A DNA stretch of 33,399 nucleotides from Bremia lactucae (taxonomy: Eukaryota; Oomycota; Peronosporomycetes; Peronosporales; Peronosporaceae): contig NC_090610.1 in NCBI RefSeq assembly GCF_004359215.1, positions 345,505 to 378,903 on the forward strand, written 5' to 3'. The notes under the pieces were generated by a model. It was not told the DNA's origin. It made no database searches and was given only the letters and a program-made list of their open reading frames with translations. The translations under genes were made by a program, and so were the position numbers. Position 1 is the stretch's first letter, and the number at the start of each line of letters is the position of its first letter. This document shows positions 1-10,434 of the stretch, piece after piece.

Positions 1-368
1 AAGAGGGAGTCTTCTTCGACTCCCCTATACTTAGAGATGTCAATCTTTAAGGTTTCGGGACGACGCGTGTGCGTCATCCCAGGTACAGGGGTCTGTACCT
101 GTTGTAACCTCGACAGTTCTGCCTGTTGAGAGCCTTGCTGATTAAGCAAGGCTACCTTCTCCTTCGCCTCGTCAAGCTCATGTTGTATTAGCTTGGCGAT
201 GGCTGAATGGAGGGCATCTCTGTCCAAATCGGACAGCATGGCCAAGATGGCATCGTTTCCTACGGTCGAACTCATTCGTTCGACCGCACTCCTTTCTGTA
301 TCATTTAAAAAGGAGTAGCTTTCACGGGAAACGTGATGCGTATTCCCACTATCATCTTACATGTCCAT
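1..368 (-). pseudogene. Gypsy gag, N-terminal part, broken
   Basis: The start codon is at 368-366. Where the Gypsy-2 copy reads MDML, this copy has TAA as codon four (359-357), a TTA to TAA change, so the frame stops almost at once. Downstream codons still match the Gypsy-2 gag (for example the stretch SGNTHHVS, then ESYSFL). The region corresponds to the N-terminal, poorly conserved part of gag; the capsid core and zinc knuckle lie beyond the window edge. It cannot make a full Gag without readthrough or reinitiation. Confidence 0.8.
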
Positions 369-408
369 GTTAAATGTGGAAAATGTGGTCCTTGGACGGA
401 CTACCAAG

Positions 409-416
409 TGCTACCA
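409..416 (-). other. Primer-binding site of left-edge Gypsy
   Basis: Minus-strand TGGTAGCA begins two bases after the LTR end, the same spacing as at 11881, 5196 and 33278. TGGTAGCA is complementary to the 3' end TGCTACCA expected of many eukaryotic initiator tRNA-Met molecules; the tRNA identity is inference from an 8-base match. Confidence 0.6.
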
Positions 417-418
417 GG

Positions 419-805
419 TTTAACGGGGCACTACGACTTGTACTGCTTCAGTACAAGTCCACCTTGCACTGCTTCAGTTGCGAGTGGTGCCTTACGTCAC
501 TTCACGTACACTAGCACGTGCAGAGAAAGACTCTTTAAAACACATGCTGTTAATAGGGTTAACTTAAAACTGAATTAATATAATTAAGTTCATCTTGTCT
601 ATCTACTTAATACTAACTTAATCATAAACTATTGCTTATTGCATTGCGCGCGTCCAGCGCTGACTGGACCGCGGAGCAAGTAGATATAACGGCCTATATC
701 TACCAATGGATAAGCTTTCCGAATATTACCATGTATAATAGTATCTACCTTTTAGATTATATATTAATTAACAACCTTTAAGTGTTAATTTCAAGTAACG
801 ATACA
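419..805 (-). repeat. LTR A (5' LTR of left-edge Gypsy)
   Basis: On the minus strand it starts TGTATCGTTAC and ends CCCCGTTAAA; the canonical terminal CA has decayed to AA. The upstream half matches LTR D (17694-18251), for example TTAACACT, GGTTGTTAAT and GGTAGATACTAT. The downstream 100 bases match LTR C (11790-11878), including two hairpins. Similarity with LTR D continues four bases past the TG end (GGGG on the minus strand), so the true boundary may be slightly further out or a polypurine tail is shared. Confidence 0.8.
437..457 (-). other. Stem-loop in LTR U5 (copy in LTR A)
   Basis: A perfect inverted repeat, arms CTTGTACTG and CAGTACAAG around a three-base loop, is conserved at 11840-11860 in LTR C. 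A second hairpin with the same CTG/CAG core lies beside it (about 463-483). Confidence 0.6.
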
Positions 806-1146
806 CCCCGGTATACACATGTAAATACTGTATATATGCGAAGGCAATACATAAGGCTTCTGATTGGCTAATCAAAATCAAGTTGGCAGCGACGGTAATT
901 TATTTTTGCATGGGGTGAAAATAACCAAATGTGTAACATTCCCTAATTTAATTGATTTAAACAAATTCATTCAACTCATACGAGCTGAACCTCTACGACT
1001 CGCCCTTGTGGCCATAAATGAATCAAGTATTGTTGCAAAATGTACTGTATAAGAACATGCACGATTTGATAAATAAAGCTGTGCTACTGCATTTGCTTGT
1101 TTTGCTGTACTTTCAAGAAAAGTGTTGTGGACCCTAAATATCAAGC
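806..1146. other. Non-coding spacer
   Basis: AT-rich sequence between the left-edge LTR and the first PH-like gene. Short frames exist but none starts with ATG and resembles a protein. I see no RNA gene or clear repeat here. Confidence 0.5.
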
Positions 1147-1887
1147 CTACCGCTTGGAAGTGTCCAAGCGGTCCAAAATTTTCTCTAGTCGCTGGCGACA
1201 TGCTCCTCGCAGTCGCTTAGTCGAAAGAAGCTGTTTCCACGAGGAATTTCCCTGCTCCTTATTGTAGATCACCAGCGTGCCTATGTAAACTCGTTCATTT
1301 ACCTTGCTTTCGCGATTTGAAATCTCCGTCTCGCTCGGATTGGCCACCATGGAGCGCTTGTAAGATTCAGTGAGCTGCGCCGCGACGAAAAGTGCGTCTA
1401 TCCAGCCACTCGTGCGATTGCGCTCGTAGGCAAAAAGCTCCATGCTTTCGCCGGCAGGACCATGGGCAATAAAGCCACCATCTTCTGTGGTGCGAACGCC
1501 CGCAACTGCAATTTGAATCACGGCTATCGCGTCATCTGAGCCCTTAGAAAGCCATAGCAGCTCGTCGTACAGACGCGCATACATTTTAAGCCAGCAATCA
1601 TCGCGCTGTTTCCAGTACATCCAGCCCTGTTGGGAGCACTTTTTTACTTTTACCGCTTCGTCTTCGATCTCATAATCCTCCACAAACCCTCCGTAAGAGC
1701 TGGAAGCCGTCGACAGCGACATTAGCGAATTAGAGGACGCGGACGTAGTGGTGGATGAGAGCATGCTAAGGTTACCACTTGATGAGTGCAAAGAATTTGT
1801 AAGCTTGCAAAAAGCAAGACTGAGGCTTGCGCGCTTCTGTTGCTTGTGCTGACACGATGACGTGGTCCTTAAAGATAATCGCGGCAT
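1147..1887 (-). CDS. PH-like domain protein 1
   Basis: Predicted protein of 246 residues. The open frame extends 36 bases further upstream but begins with TTG, so the first ATG (1887-1885) is the likely start; an Inr-like promoter 14 bases upstream supports it. Residues 1-70 are Ser/Thr-rich and probably disordered. Residues about 87-173 look like a diverged pleckstrin-homology fold: GWMYWK, then CWLKMYARL, LLWLSKG, QIAVAGV, a further strand pair and a final helix with the typical Trp (GWIDALFVAAQL). A basic C-terminal tail follows. PH domains often bind phosphoinositides or proteins, but no specificity can be read. A tandem homologue lies at 2501-3097 on the same strand. I do not recognise a named gene; the PH call is by pattern only. 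Confidence 0.75.
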   Translation of the reverse strand: MPRLSLRTTSSCQHKQQKRASLSLAFCKLTNSLHSSSGNLSMLSSTTTSASSNSLMSLSTASSSYGGFVEDYEIEDEAVKVKKCSQQGWMYWKQRDDCWLKMYARLYDELLWLSKGSDDAIAVIQIAVAGVRTTEDGGFIAHGPAGESMELFAYERNRTSGWIDALFVAAQLTESYKRSMVANPSETEISNRESKVNERVYIGTLVIYNKEQGNSSWKQLLSTKRLRGACRQRLEKILDRLDTSKR

Positions 1888-1900
1888 TATTTGAACTGGC

Positions 1901-1916
1901 TCAAATTGAAGAGTGA
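1901..1916 (-). promoter_or_regulatory. Oomycete-type Inr plus flanking core promoter
   Basis: Minus-strand TCACTCTTCAATTTGA closely fits the oomycete start-site consensus (TCATTYYNCAWTTT-like). Initiation at the A of TCA (about 1914) would leave a 5' leader of about 27 bases before the ATG at 1887, typical of the short leaders in this group. Found by eye; no transcript data. Confidence 0.65.
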
Positions 1917-2500
1917 TCAACAATCGTTAAGTAATTCCGCGATGGACGGTGCGACGACCGACTACCCTCTAATTCCTTACGGGAGTATCAAGTTGGTGTG
2001 CATACGTGTCTCATTTTTGCATCAAGCCGCAGCAAATCGATCGTACGCACAAAAGAAAAGAACCATTATGCGAGTCACAATCTGTGGCAAACTGTTAGAA
2101 ACTGCTATGCCAATTGTGCTTTTTGCCTTGTTCACGGGTGACAACCCAAGAGATTTTTTGGGCTGGGAGTGGCATAATCCCGCCATCTCACGGTTACTGG
2201 CCATTACCTCGATGGAGTAAGACAGGAAAAATTTCCTGTCGACATTGAAACTGCAAAAGGCAGTACGAGTAGAACTTTGTTAAATAAGTTTATAAGGTTA
2301 GGAGTTACACCTGATTAATAATTATAATGAAACACCACATTGATGCGGACGTCTGACCTCGCGAAAAAGTCTAAAAAGCGCAAGCAAATAAATCGCCTTG
2401 GTCCAATGATCTCACCAGCTGTGGCGGTGTGTCGACGCGAAGCCCTTCAATCTCCAATTTCAAAGCCGTAGTAGATTGATTTGGTCGCTCAGCCTGACGA
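1917..2500. other. Spacer between the two PH-like genes
   Basis: Holds the upstream region of gene 1 and the 3' flank of gene 2. A plus-strand open frame ends at 2220 but opens with TTG, overlaps the gene 1 promoter and looks like no protein I know. No terminator or repeat recognised. Confidence 0.45.
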
Positions 2501-3097
2501 TTACCGAACGGCCTGGACATATTTCTGCCTCCAGTGCATTGCCACCCACTCGATCGTTGCCTTTAAGCGCATCCGTCTGCTCACGCGGCGGTATGAGACA
2601 AGACTGCCGCGATACGCACTGTTCCGGGGAAGCCGGTGTGCTTCAAGTTTTGTCATGCGAAAAAATTGCGTCGTGAGCTCAGCAGCCTCTCCCAGCCGCT
2701 GGCGCCACGTGACAAAGCTGTTATCATTTAGCAGCCAGATATCTAATATTTCATTGTTAGGGTCCACTAGACGTAGCTGACGTTGCCCTGATACCTCAAC
2801 GCTAGAGACGGCAATTTGTAGAAACATAGTTCGGCTTGAGTGGTTGCCCTTAAATAGCCACAGGAACTCGTTGTCTAGTACACCGTACACCTTGGTCCAG
2901 CAGTGCGCGTTGCTGGCGTCGCGTTGCCAGTACATCCAATCTTCAAGTGTTTCAGCCCCGACTGAAAGCGATGACGTTGCCAGCATTGTGGTTCGCTGGG
3001 ATGACTCACTTAAACGACAAGCACTCACGTATCTGCCGATATACGTGGTGGCGCGCTGTGCGCGTTGAGTAACGAGGCTGGTGAAGGAAAAGCTCAT
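2501..3097 (-). CDS. PH-like domain protein 2 (tandem paralogue)
   Basis: Predicted protein of 198 residues from a true ATG (3097-3095) to TAA at 2503-2501. Residues about 52-143 align with the PH-like core of the neighbour: WMYW, CWTKVYGVL, EFLWLFKG, LQIAVSSV and the closing helix WRQRLGEAAELT. The C-terminal parts also correspond (AYRGSLVSY here, VYIGTLVIY there). The N-terminus is shorter and lacks the long Ser-rich tract. Sequences outside the core have diverged strongly, so the duplication is old. The frame ends soon after a Trp-rich basic tail, so a truncated C-terminus is possible. I found no equally good core promoter upstream. Function unknown; phosphoinositide or protein binding is only suggested by the fold. 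Confidence 0.7.
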   Translation of the reverse strand: MSFSFTSLVTQRAQRATTYIGRYVSACRLSESSQRTTMLATSSLSVGAETLEDWMYWQRDASNAHCWTKVYGVLDNEFLWLFKGNHSSRTMFLQIAVSSVEVSGQRQLRLVDPNNEILDIWLLNDNSFVTWRQRLGEAAELTTQFFRMTKLEAHRLPRNSAYRGSLVSYRRVSRRMRLKATIEWVAMHWRQKYVQAVR

Positions 3098-4334
3098 GCT
3101 TTTTGTTGCTGCTCACCTGCTCCTCGGACAGCGCAGTGACGGTCGGTCACTGCTATAATTTGAGTCCTGTTAAGCCAAAGCGCAAGTGCTTCTAGTTACG
3201 ACACGGTGCTTCGCATCCATCACTTGAAACACTTTCTGTACCCCATTTCTGAACTGTAGGACCGAACCAAATTTTGATGAGCTATATACCGATATGTAAA
3301 CATGCGATACGGCAACTTAGAGCAGAGTGTTTCATTATCTGATAAAAAGCACGTGCACCAACCAGAAAATTGAAATGGAACAGACTTTCCGATACGGGTA
3401 TCGTAGAGCACAAATAAGCCCCAGGGCAAGAAATAGAATCAGAATTAAAAAAACTGAGCAGCTTAGCCAAGCCGAGTTGGTATATTTGTGTTAACGATAA
3501 ATATACGACCGACATTCAACCGATAAAAAGCACGTCGATTTCGAACAAAGAAAAGCCGACATTACGCAGGAGAGCCGTCTCCGTGTAAAACATGCGTTAG
3601 TCTTTTTTAAAAACAGAAGTTTACCAGCTACCGCCGAATACAGTGGGCTTGCGAATGTTCATTTAGAGCATATTTTAAGAAAGAAATCTGAGATGCTCGC
3701 TGAACGGCACTGCTTTGTCTACGTATCAACAGCATTTCAGATTGTACCAGAAAGCAAGCTCCTTACAGCGAACAATAATATTACGCTGTCCACGAGATAT
3801 CTCCTGTCTTCAATATACGGCAGCTAAACTACGGAATTGCGACGCTCCTGAACTGGAGTTTTTGCACCGATACCGGACAGAAAAGTTGCATCCCCTACCC
3901 TCTTTTTAAATAATGGTCGCATTACTCGGCAGCCGAACTCGAATCTTGCCAGCTGAAAGACCAGATGAGCCTGTTATGGAAGCAAAAAATGTATATTACC
4001 TAACACTTTACGGTGCAATCGTTTAGCCGATGGCTTTTGACTACATGCTTGATCTGAAAGCATCTCTTCCTTCTCGACTACACAGATCATTTGTGTTTTA
4101 TCAAAAAATATTATCAGCTCATTTTATAAAGATCGCAAATCAATCTAATTAAATTGCGTAAGATTTTATTCCTCCAGCTGCCTGACACCAAATATGACAA
4201 GGACGCATAATAAATAGATGGAAGTCTCAAGTATCAGAAAGCCCACGGAGACATGCGTGTACATTGTGTAGGGCACGCGCTCAAACCTTTCGCAACGAAT
4301 AAATATTAGTTATGACATGGTTTTAAAGTACTAA
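3098..4334. other. Intergenic region, no recognised gene
   Basis: Frames here are short (under 80 codons), overlap on both strands and show no domain pattern. The sequence becomes AT-rich toward the right. I see no LTR or transposon protein in it. Confidence 0.5.
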
Positions 4335-4604
4335 ATGACGTTCTTGATCGCTACGGATTTGCTGCATCGTTTAGATGGTGAGATTAATGTGGACAGAATT
4401 GTGAAATGGGCAGCTATATTTCCATTTAGACTAACCATGCTTCGGCACTATTATGTCATAGCAAGAGATGCTACCCTTTCATTTCACAACATTTTGACTG
4501 TTCTAAGGCAAGAGCTGCAGTTGCTCCGCCAGCTTCACGCCAATTCCGCAAACAATTCGCTACTCTGTGCTACCTCTAAGCCTATCCCTCTCGATCCTTC
4601 TTAG
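4335..4604 (+). CDS. Small hypothetical ORF
   Basis: An 89-codon frame from a real ATG to TAG just left of LTR B. The middle is Leu-rich and could form helices (stretches FRLTMLRHYYVIA and ILTVLRQELQLLRQL). No signal peptide or family motif is seen. It may be a fragment of a larger decayed gene or a chance frame in an AT-rich region; nothing else supports expression. Confidence 0.25.
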   Translation: MTFLIATDLLHRLDGEINVDRIVKWAAIFPFRLTMLRHYYVIARDATLSFHNILTVLRQELQLLRQLHANSANNSLLCATSKPIPLDPS

Positions 4605-4698
4605 TGACTTCAGCGCTTATATATTCCATTAAAATTATCAATAAGTTCAAAAATACCTTCCGAGAAACGAATGTATGTATACACAAGTCAGATCACTT

Positions 4699-5193
4699 TG
4701 AAACGAAATATTAATTACACTTCGGTTGGAAAACCGTTGTTGTGGCACATTTATTTTATGGGTAAAGTCCCTTTTATCCCATTCTAAAATAGTTAATTAC
4801 TTAAATCCCATTTATTATGGGTAACAAATGTGGTCGATATAAATCTGGCGGCCGAACTATTTCTAAAATCAGTTAGGGTGAGGTTTTAGATTAAAATAAA
4901 AACAATAATTAGATAAAGTCCAGTTCCCCTTTCGATCTTAAAGGGCCTAGTGCCTTCCTGAGGCTTGCGCATTGATCTGTAAGAGATGGAACCCTATCTA
5001 AGGTATATGCTCTCGGGCACTTGTTGCCACTTGGCTCCACAAACCTTTGAATCCCTTTAACTCGAATTTATACTAAGCTCTACGAGCATATACAACTCAC
5101 TGAGCTTTTAAACCTGCTACTTCTATAGAACTAAGAGACTCAATGAGTCGATAAGTTTTCCTCTGTCTTAAGGAGCGAGGTAGCTCCGCTACA
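4699..5193 (+). repeat. LTR B (5' LTR of Gypsy-1)
   Basis: Starts near TGAAACGAAAT (diverged from TGTAACGG) and ends GCTCCGCTACA two bases before the primer site. The upstream half matches LTR C (ACACTTCGGTTGG, TTGTTGTGG, ATATAAATCTGG). From about 4970 onward it instead matches LTR D read on the minus strand (GATCTGTAAGAGAT, GTATATGCT.TCGGGCACT). The left edge is the less certain boundary. Confidence 0.75.
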
Positions 5194-5195
5194 CC

Positions 5196-5203
5196 TGGTA
5201 GCA
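5196..5203 (+). other. Primer-binding site of Gypsy-1
   Basis: TGGTAGCA two bases after LTR B. Same sequence and spacing as in the other Gypsy elements of this window; consistent with priming by initiator tRNA-Met (inference). Confidence 0.6.
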
Positions 5204-5426
5204 ATCCTAGTCAATCCACCTGAGTTTTTTTAGACTTATCCTCTTTGAGTATGGAGCACTTCCCTGAGATTCAGGGACGCGACGTGCTGCTTTTGACAAG
5301 CTTAGAGCCTTTATTGGGCCGGGTCATATCGATCATATTATATCCCAGGGCCCAGAGGTTCTGGAAGCCAGACTGGAAGCTTTTATGCAATGTGAGGCAT
5401 CCCTCATAGGGTAGGTCCTAGACCAC

Positions 5427-6246
5427 TTGGCGACATCTATGCCAACTAGGTACATCCCTGTACCTGACTCCGAGCCAAAGGCTCGCCATCTTATTAATAA
5501 TGTCCGTCCATATGATGGCAAAGAAGGAGAGATTCTCCTTCTTTGGCTCAGGCGAATGGACATGGCCATAACCTCGGCCATGCTCCAAACCGAAAAACGA
5601 AAAATGGTCCTGCCATCTCTAAGCTCAGGGGCAGAGCCAGTAATTGGGCTCTCATGTGGCTCGTCCATGGACGTGCCATTTCCTAAATGGTAATCGCTGA
5701 AACAGCAACTGACTTGCATGTTTGCACCGCCTAATCAGGTTTTTGGCGGCTCGCCAGGGTAAATGTACCTTAGGGGACTATGTTTAAGAGTTTAGAATTT
5801 TAATTGCTGCAAAACATGAAGACCCACTACAGGAATCGGCTACATTATAGCCATCTTGATGGAATGTCTTAACGCGGGCGTTGCCCAAGCGGAAGTTTAC
5901 CGATCTCACTCCGCTACTTTTAAAGCTACGGCAACCATTGCGCCAAACGCTGGGTGTGACTTGAAGACTTCGCGTGTTGGCCTACATGGGCATTATGTCA
6001 AGTTTTTCGAGCACTTTTAGTTCGTCTAATAGACCAGAACCCAAGGATCTAGGTATCGCGGAGGAAGAAGAACAGCTGCAAGCAGTGGAACAGCACAGAA
6101 ACATCCGTAGATGTTATATGTGCGGAAGCACAAAACATTTACGTCCGCCATGTCCATTGCGTAAACCACACAAAGCTCGAAGGAGCAGGAATCCCAACAA
6201 ATACCAGAAATCTGGTACGGCGCGGGAAAACGTCGACACCCAGTAA
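5427..6246 (+). pseudogene. Gypsy-1 gag (capsid part and zinc knuckle), frameshifted
   Basis: The first open stretch (5427-5693) carries a gag-like pattern (YDGKEGEILLLWLRRMDMAI, then a helix ending before PSLSSGAEPVIGL). It continues out of frame near 5700-5760 with MFAPPNQVF, a typical downstream gag segment. A later frame (to 6246) contains a CCHC zinc knuckle, CYMCGSTKHLRPPC (C-x2-C-x4-H-x4-C), followed by a basic tail. Gag would form the particle and the knuckle bind element RNA. Several in-frame stops separate these pieces, so no intact Gag can be made. Confidence 0.75.
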
Positions 6247-6331
6247 CAGCGGGGCATCCTACTGGGGGAGACCTAGTATCTGTTGAACCTCTGGGAGGTG
6301 AGAGCAAACAAACCTTCCCCCAATTAGCTCT

Positions 6332-6766
6332 GTGCATAATGGCATGGGGCGGGAGTACAAGTCTGGCTTGTTAGTCACTCAGGAGAGTATAAAAGGCTTT
6401 GGTAAGCCACGGTCAATTTTAATTCACTCAGGGGCGTCTTGCAATTATGCTCGACGTATTTCTCTTGAAAGGAACCAGCGTCTCGTCCTTGATTTGGATT
6501 CGAGATATGATCTTATCCTTGGTATGGATTGGCTTGAACTCCACAAACCTTGGATAGGCGCAACGCACAATGTTCCTAGTAAAGCTTTGGAGAGTCATAA
6601 ACTGACCTTTGCTAGGCAACGAAAACGCTATTGGCGCGAATTAGTGACCGAATCTGTCAGTGTGCTAGGCATTGGGATGTCTGAATTAATGAACTCCAAT
6701 GTTGAAAACACTAATTCTGAGCCCTGCTCAAATAGGGGATGGAACGGCACGTACTTCGTCGAGTGA
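6332..6766 (+). pseudogene. Gypsy-1 retropepsin-like protease, inactive
   Basis: The frame contains ILIHSGASCNYARR where active retropepsins have the catalytic D-S/T-G triad; here the Asp is His. Soon after it jumps to LDLDSRYDLILGMDWLELHKPWI, the C-terminal flap and ILGMDWL signature of Gypsy proteases. Active relatives have a few dozen more residues between these two motifs, so an internal deletion is likely. The C-terminal part after about residue 85 is linker. Both defects argue the protease is dead. Confidence 0.75.
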
Positions 6767-7439
6767 CACTTGTTGCGATAACGAATCACTAAATGCTGAA
6801 AGCATTGCGGGCCTCGGGCCGAGTCGTCAAGAGTTTATTATCCCTGAGACACACGTCTTAGTCCACCGAGTATGGTCGGGCGAGGTGGCATGTCAATCGT
6901 GACACTATTGGCAATTTGCCAAGGCGATCCGGGTCAGAACCTTCTAATGCACGTGGAGTGACACCTAAAAGGTCACAGGTCAAGGAATGTGAGTTATATA
7001 ACTCCTCGTCGGTTATCGAATTTGACACCTGCTCTGATAAAGAGCAGATAAAGGTTGCGAAGCTTAGTAATATAGATGTTCCGGCCTTTAAGAGGCGTAT
7101 TGTCTCGACACCGGGATAGTGAAGACGCATAGAGTCAGTGCACCACAAATTGATACTAGCAAGCAGTTGCATACGCTTGTTAATGGTTGAAAGGGAACAT
7201 CGAAGGAAAAGTTAGCCTTGAGGCAATTCCTTCGTTGCATGCTCTCTAAGAGCTAGACGAAGTGTCGATGAATGAGTTCGGCCGAGACTTAAAGGCTGGC
7301 GACTTATCTGAGATGGCGGTCATTCGGCCTACGATTGAGTTAAACTCATCGTCACTTGTGGACGAAGCTGTCGTGGATGACACAAAAGCTGCACTAAGTG
7401 CGCGGAGCGGGTCATGGATCCTATAAGATCCTACGGATC

Positions 7440-8815
7440 CATTTTATTCCTTGATTAATCAATTCCAAGATGTGGTATGAAATAATCCACCATCTGGTTT
7501 ACCTCAAGATAGAGGTGTCCGTCATGAAATTGACTTGGTTCTGGGAACCAAATACTGTGTCACACGACAGTGGCCTTATCAAGGGAACAGTGTGACGTCA
7601 TTGCCGTGCTAAGCACAAAGCGGAAATTGTACGAGAGAGCAAATCTCCTTATTCGACACCGACATTTGGGTCGAAAAGCCAAATGGTAAATGGCGCATTG
7701 TGCATGCTTATAATAACCTTAATGCTGCCCTATACCAGCACAAACCCCCATTCCTAGAATGGATGTTATCAGAACAGTATGATGGGATGTACAATGTACA
7801 GTGCACTTGACTTAGTCGATGGTTATAACCAACTGCTCATGCAATCTAGCGATATATATTACAGCGGTCAGCACCCGAAGCGGTATGCTATGGGAGTGGT
7901 TGGCTATGCCACAAGGGCTTTCCAACGCCCCGGCAATATTTAATCTTTTAGTGACGCAACTGTTCCGCCCTCATCGATGTTATGCACAGACTTATTTTGA
8001 TGACATTTTTGTCCATAGTCGTGCGGAGCAGGGTCGGTCGGATATGAAAAATCCATTTAGACCATTTGCAAGCTGTGCTCCAGTGTATGGCGCACAGCTA
8101 AAATGTATGGTCAATGCATCTAAATGCTTTTTTGGCGCAGAAGAAATTTCGTTCTTCATTGGGAAGCGAGGCCTTAGAGCGGATCCCGCTAAGGAAAAGG
8201 CATAGTAGATTGGCCGGTTCATAAGAACCAAAAGGATTTGCGGAAGTGGTTAGGTCCCGCCAATTATTGTCCCAAATATAGCGAAAATTACGCTGATATG
8301 GCTAGGCCATCATCTAATCTCCTTTAAAAGGATACAGAATGGTGCTGGACTAGCACAGAACATGATGATTTAAGCAGTTAAGGATAATCTTATCCATGCC
8401 CCGATTCTGGCACTGCCAAATCCTAATTGGCATTTCAGTGTCGTATGTGAAGCATCTGGTTTTGAAATTGGCAGTGCTCCGTTACAAACAGAGGATGATG
8501 GGCGTGAACGTGTACATGCGTTCAAGTCTAGACAGTTTAAAGCTGCGGAAAAGAGCTACCCGGTTCATGACAAAGAGTTTCTTGCTGTGAAGTATTTGCT
8601 CTCGTCAAATTCAGAGTTCCTCTGCTAGGCTTTAAGCCGTTGTGATATATACAGATCACGCGTCATTACGCAGTGCGACTAAGTCGCCCCATCTCTGTGA
8701 AAGAATGACCCGATGGCTATCCTTTTTCACCGAATACAACTTTGAGGTGAAGTATAAGTCTGGCAAGCAGAATGCTTTGGCCGATGCGTTATCACACAGG
8801 CCGGATAATGAGCTC
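7440..8815 (+). pseudogene. Gypsy-1 reverse transcriptase and RNase H, broken
   Basis: The RT palm begins near 7500 (GVRHEIDLV, then KYCVTRQWP) and continues in shifted frames with KPNGKWRIVHAYNNLNAA. The catalytic box YFDDIFVHS is at 7993-8019, inside an open stretch 7819-8205 that also has WEWLAMPQGLSNAPA. The connection and RNase H follow: LRKWLG near 8240, then IYTDHASLR at 8645 and GKQNALADALSHRP at about 8764. At least four frame changes or stops separate these parts, for example around 7580-7640 and 8205. The YxDD box itself survives. Confidence 0.85.
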
Positions 8816-9009
8816 TCTCATTTAACGACTATAATGTGGCCTATTACTGAATTGTTACGTTCGGCTTACGCCCAGGAGGAACAGTGTGTAGCTCTGCTAC
8901 GAGCTCTAAAGAGCACTGAATCGGGCTTTGACTGTCGGCACGTTTGCTTGCAAGGTTACATCGAATTTTTATCGATAACGACCTGTTTCGTTTTGCAAGA
9001 ACACTGCGG

Positions 9010-10113
9010 ATAATCCGCGCGTCGTTGTTCGTCATGATAAGGATTTGAAGTATGGAATTTCTTATGAGGCGCACGATACTGTCCTTGGTGGTCATCTCAG
9101 TAAAGAATAGACCTACGGGTCCATAAGCCAGATTTATTGGTGCTCCAAGCTTTACAATTGGGTCAGCCCATACGTTTGCACATGTGAAACTTGATAACGG
9201 GTTAATCCCTCGGCTCATGCTGCTGCACCACTGGCAAGTCCGCCCGTACCCGCAGGGTGTTGAGAGTTCATTAGTATAAATTTTGTTTTCGGCCTACCGA
9301 AAGATCCGGTCGATTACACCGTCATAGTGGTCTTTGTTGACCGAAAGAGCAAATTGGCTCACTTAGCGGCTGGGCCGGATACCATTGATGGTAGAGGTAC
9401 AGCAAGGCTGTTCATCGATCGCGTGATTCGCCAAAACGGTTTGCCTGTGACAATTATCTTGGATGGAGACCCTCGTTTCACGAGTTAATTCTCGAAATCG
9501 ATTTTCCGAGTGCTTGGCCCCAGATTCGGACCATCCGGAGACTGATGTCAAATTGAACATGTCAATCGCGTCATTGAAGACGTTTTGTGCAGTGTATGCT
9601 GATACACAAAAGAACTTGAGCACAATGCTCCGGGTAGGAAAATTTGTTTAATTGACGCTGTATATGTCTCTACAGGCTATACTTTATTCTCCGTAAACGG
9701 TACCACGCACCCACGCGTTCAATCAACGAAACCACTACGTGGTGAGGTTTTGTGGGGCAGAATTAGCGATAGGCTTGCTAATATCAGCCCCGTTACCATT
9801 AGAAAACAAGTAGGCGAGTTTCTTGCATGTCTTTGGACACGTGCGTGACACAATGGCTGATAGCCAAGACAAACAGAAACAACAAGTGGATGCTAAAGGC
9901 AGAAGCTGTATTGAATCTTATGCGGTCGGTGACCGAGTCTTACTAAACGCTAAGAGCCTACCTACGAATGTAGCGTCCGCAGTCTTTAAGACCAAATTGC
10001 GCCCGCACTTTATTGGACCTTATGCGGTCGTGGCCAAGAATGTCCTAGCTTACACGCCATACCTTCCTCGCAAGCTGCGTGCACACCCAGTGTTCTACGT
10101 CGGCTTGCTTTAG
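9010..10113 (+). pseudogene. Gypsy-1 integrase, broken
   Basis: The zinc-binding N-terminal region (about 9040-9210) shows GGHLS, QIYWCSKLYNWVSPYVCTCE in separate frames. The catalytic core follows: VVFVDRKSKLAHL near 9325, DGDPRFTS near 9460, and a scrambled HPETD...NRVIEDV at 9530-9580. The best preserved part, 9823-10113, is the integrase C-terminal domain ending LPRKLRAHPVFYVGLL, with the GPY/F-type module LRPHFIGPY. Stops and frameshifts are spread throughout. The enzyme would have inserted cDNA into the genome. Confidence 0.8.
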
Positions 10114-10434
10114 CCATATCGGGAACCTTCTCACGTGGACTCAATGGTACTCCCGCCGAGATAGGCGGCCGTGCCGCAGATTGCTGCATCCTCGCCAGGA
10201 TGCCCAGCTGACACTCTAAACGAGGTTGTTGACATTACAACGTCGAAAACGGGTTTTGGACCGCGTCAAGGTAGCCCTCAATCCGAGCAAAGCTCTCGCA
10301 AAGAAGTTGCACCTCGTACCTTGTATCAAATGCTTCACCGAGATTTCAGCCGCCTCCTATTTTGCTCGATGTGCGAGGGAACTTTCAGCTTCACGTGAAG
10401 AAACTTTTAAAAGCGAAGTCGTCGCAAGGGTCAA

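Larger units (their letters stand above)
1..805 (-). mobile_element. Ty3/Gypsy element, 5' end only (same family as Gypsy-2)
   Basis: Read on the minus strand this is LTR (805 to 419), primer-binding site (416 to 409) and the start of gag (368 downward), running off the left edge. The gag part is nearly the reverse complement of 11915-12280, so it is a second, inverted copy of the Gypsy-2 family. The upstream half of its LTR differs from that of Gypsy-2, while the downstream half is alike. Identification rests on similarity between copies inside the window plus the LTR, primer site and gag order. Confidence 0.85.

Noticed and set aside
864..1052. Plus-strand frame of 62 codons
   Set aside because: Starts with TTG; AT-rich, no motif.
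1891..2220. Plus-strand open frame of 109 codons
   Set aside because: Starts with TTG, overlaps the promoter of the opposite gene and shows no family motif.
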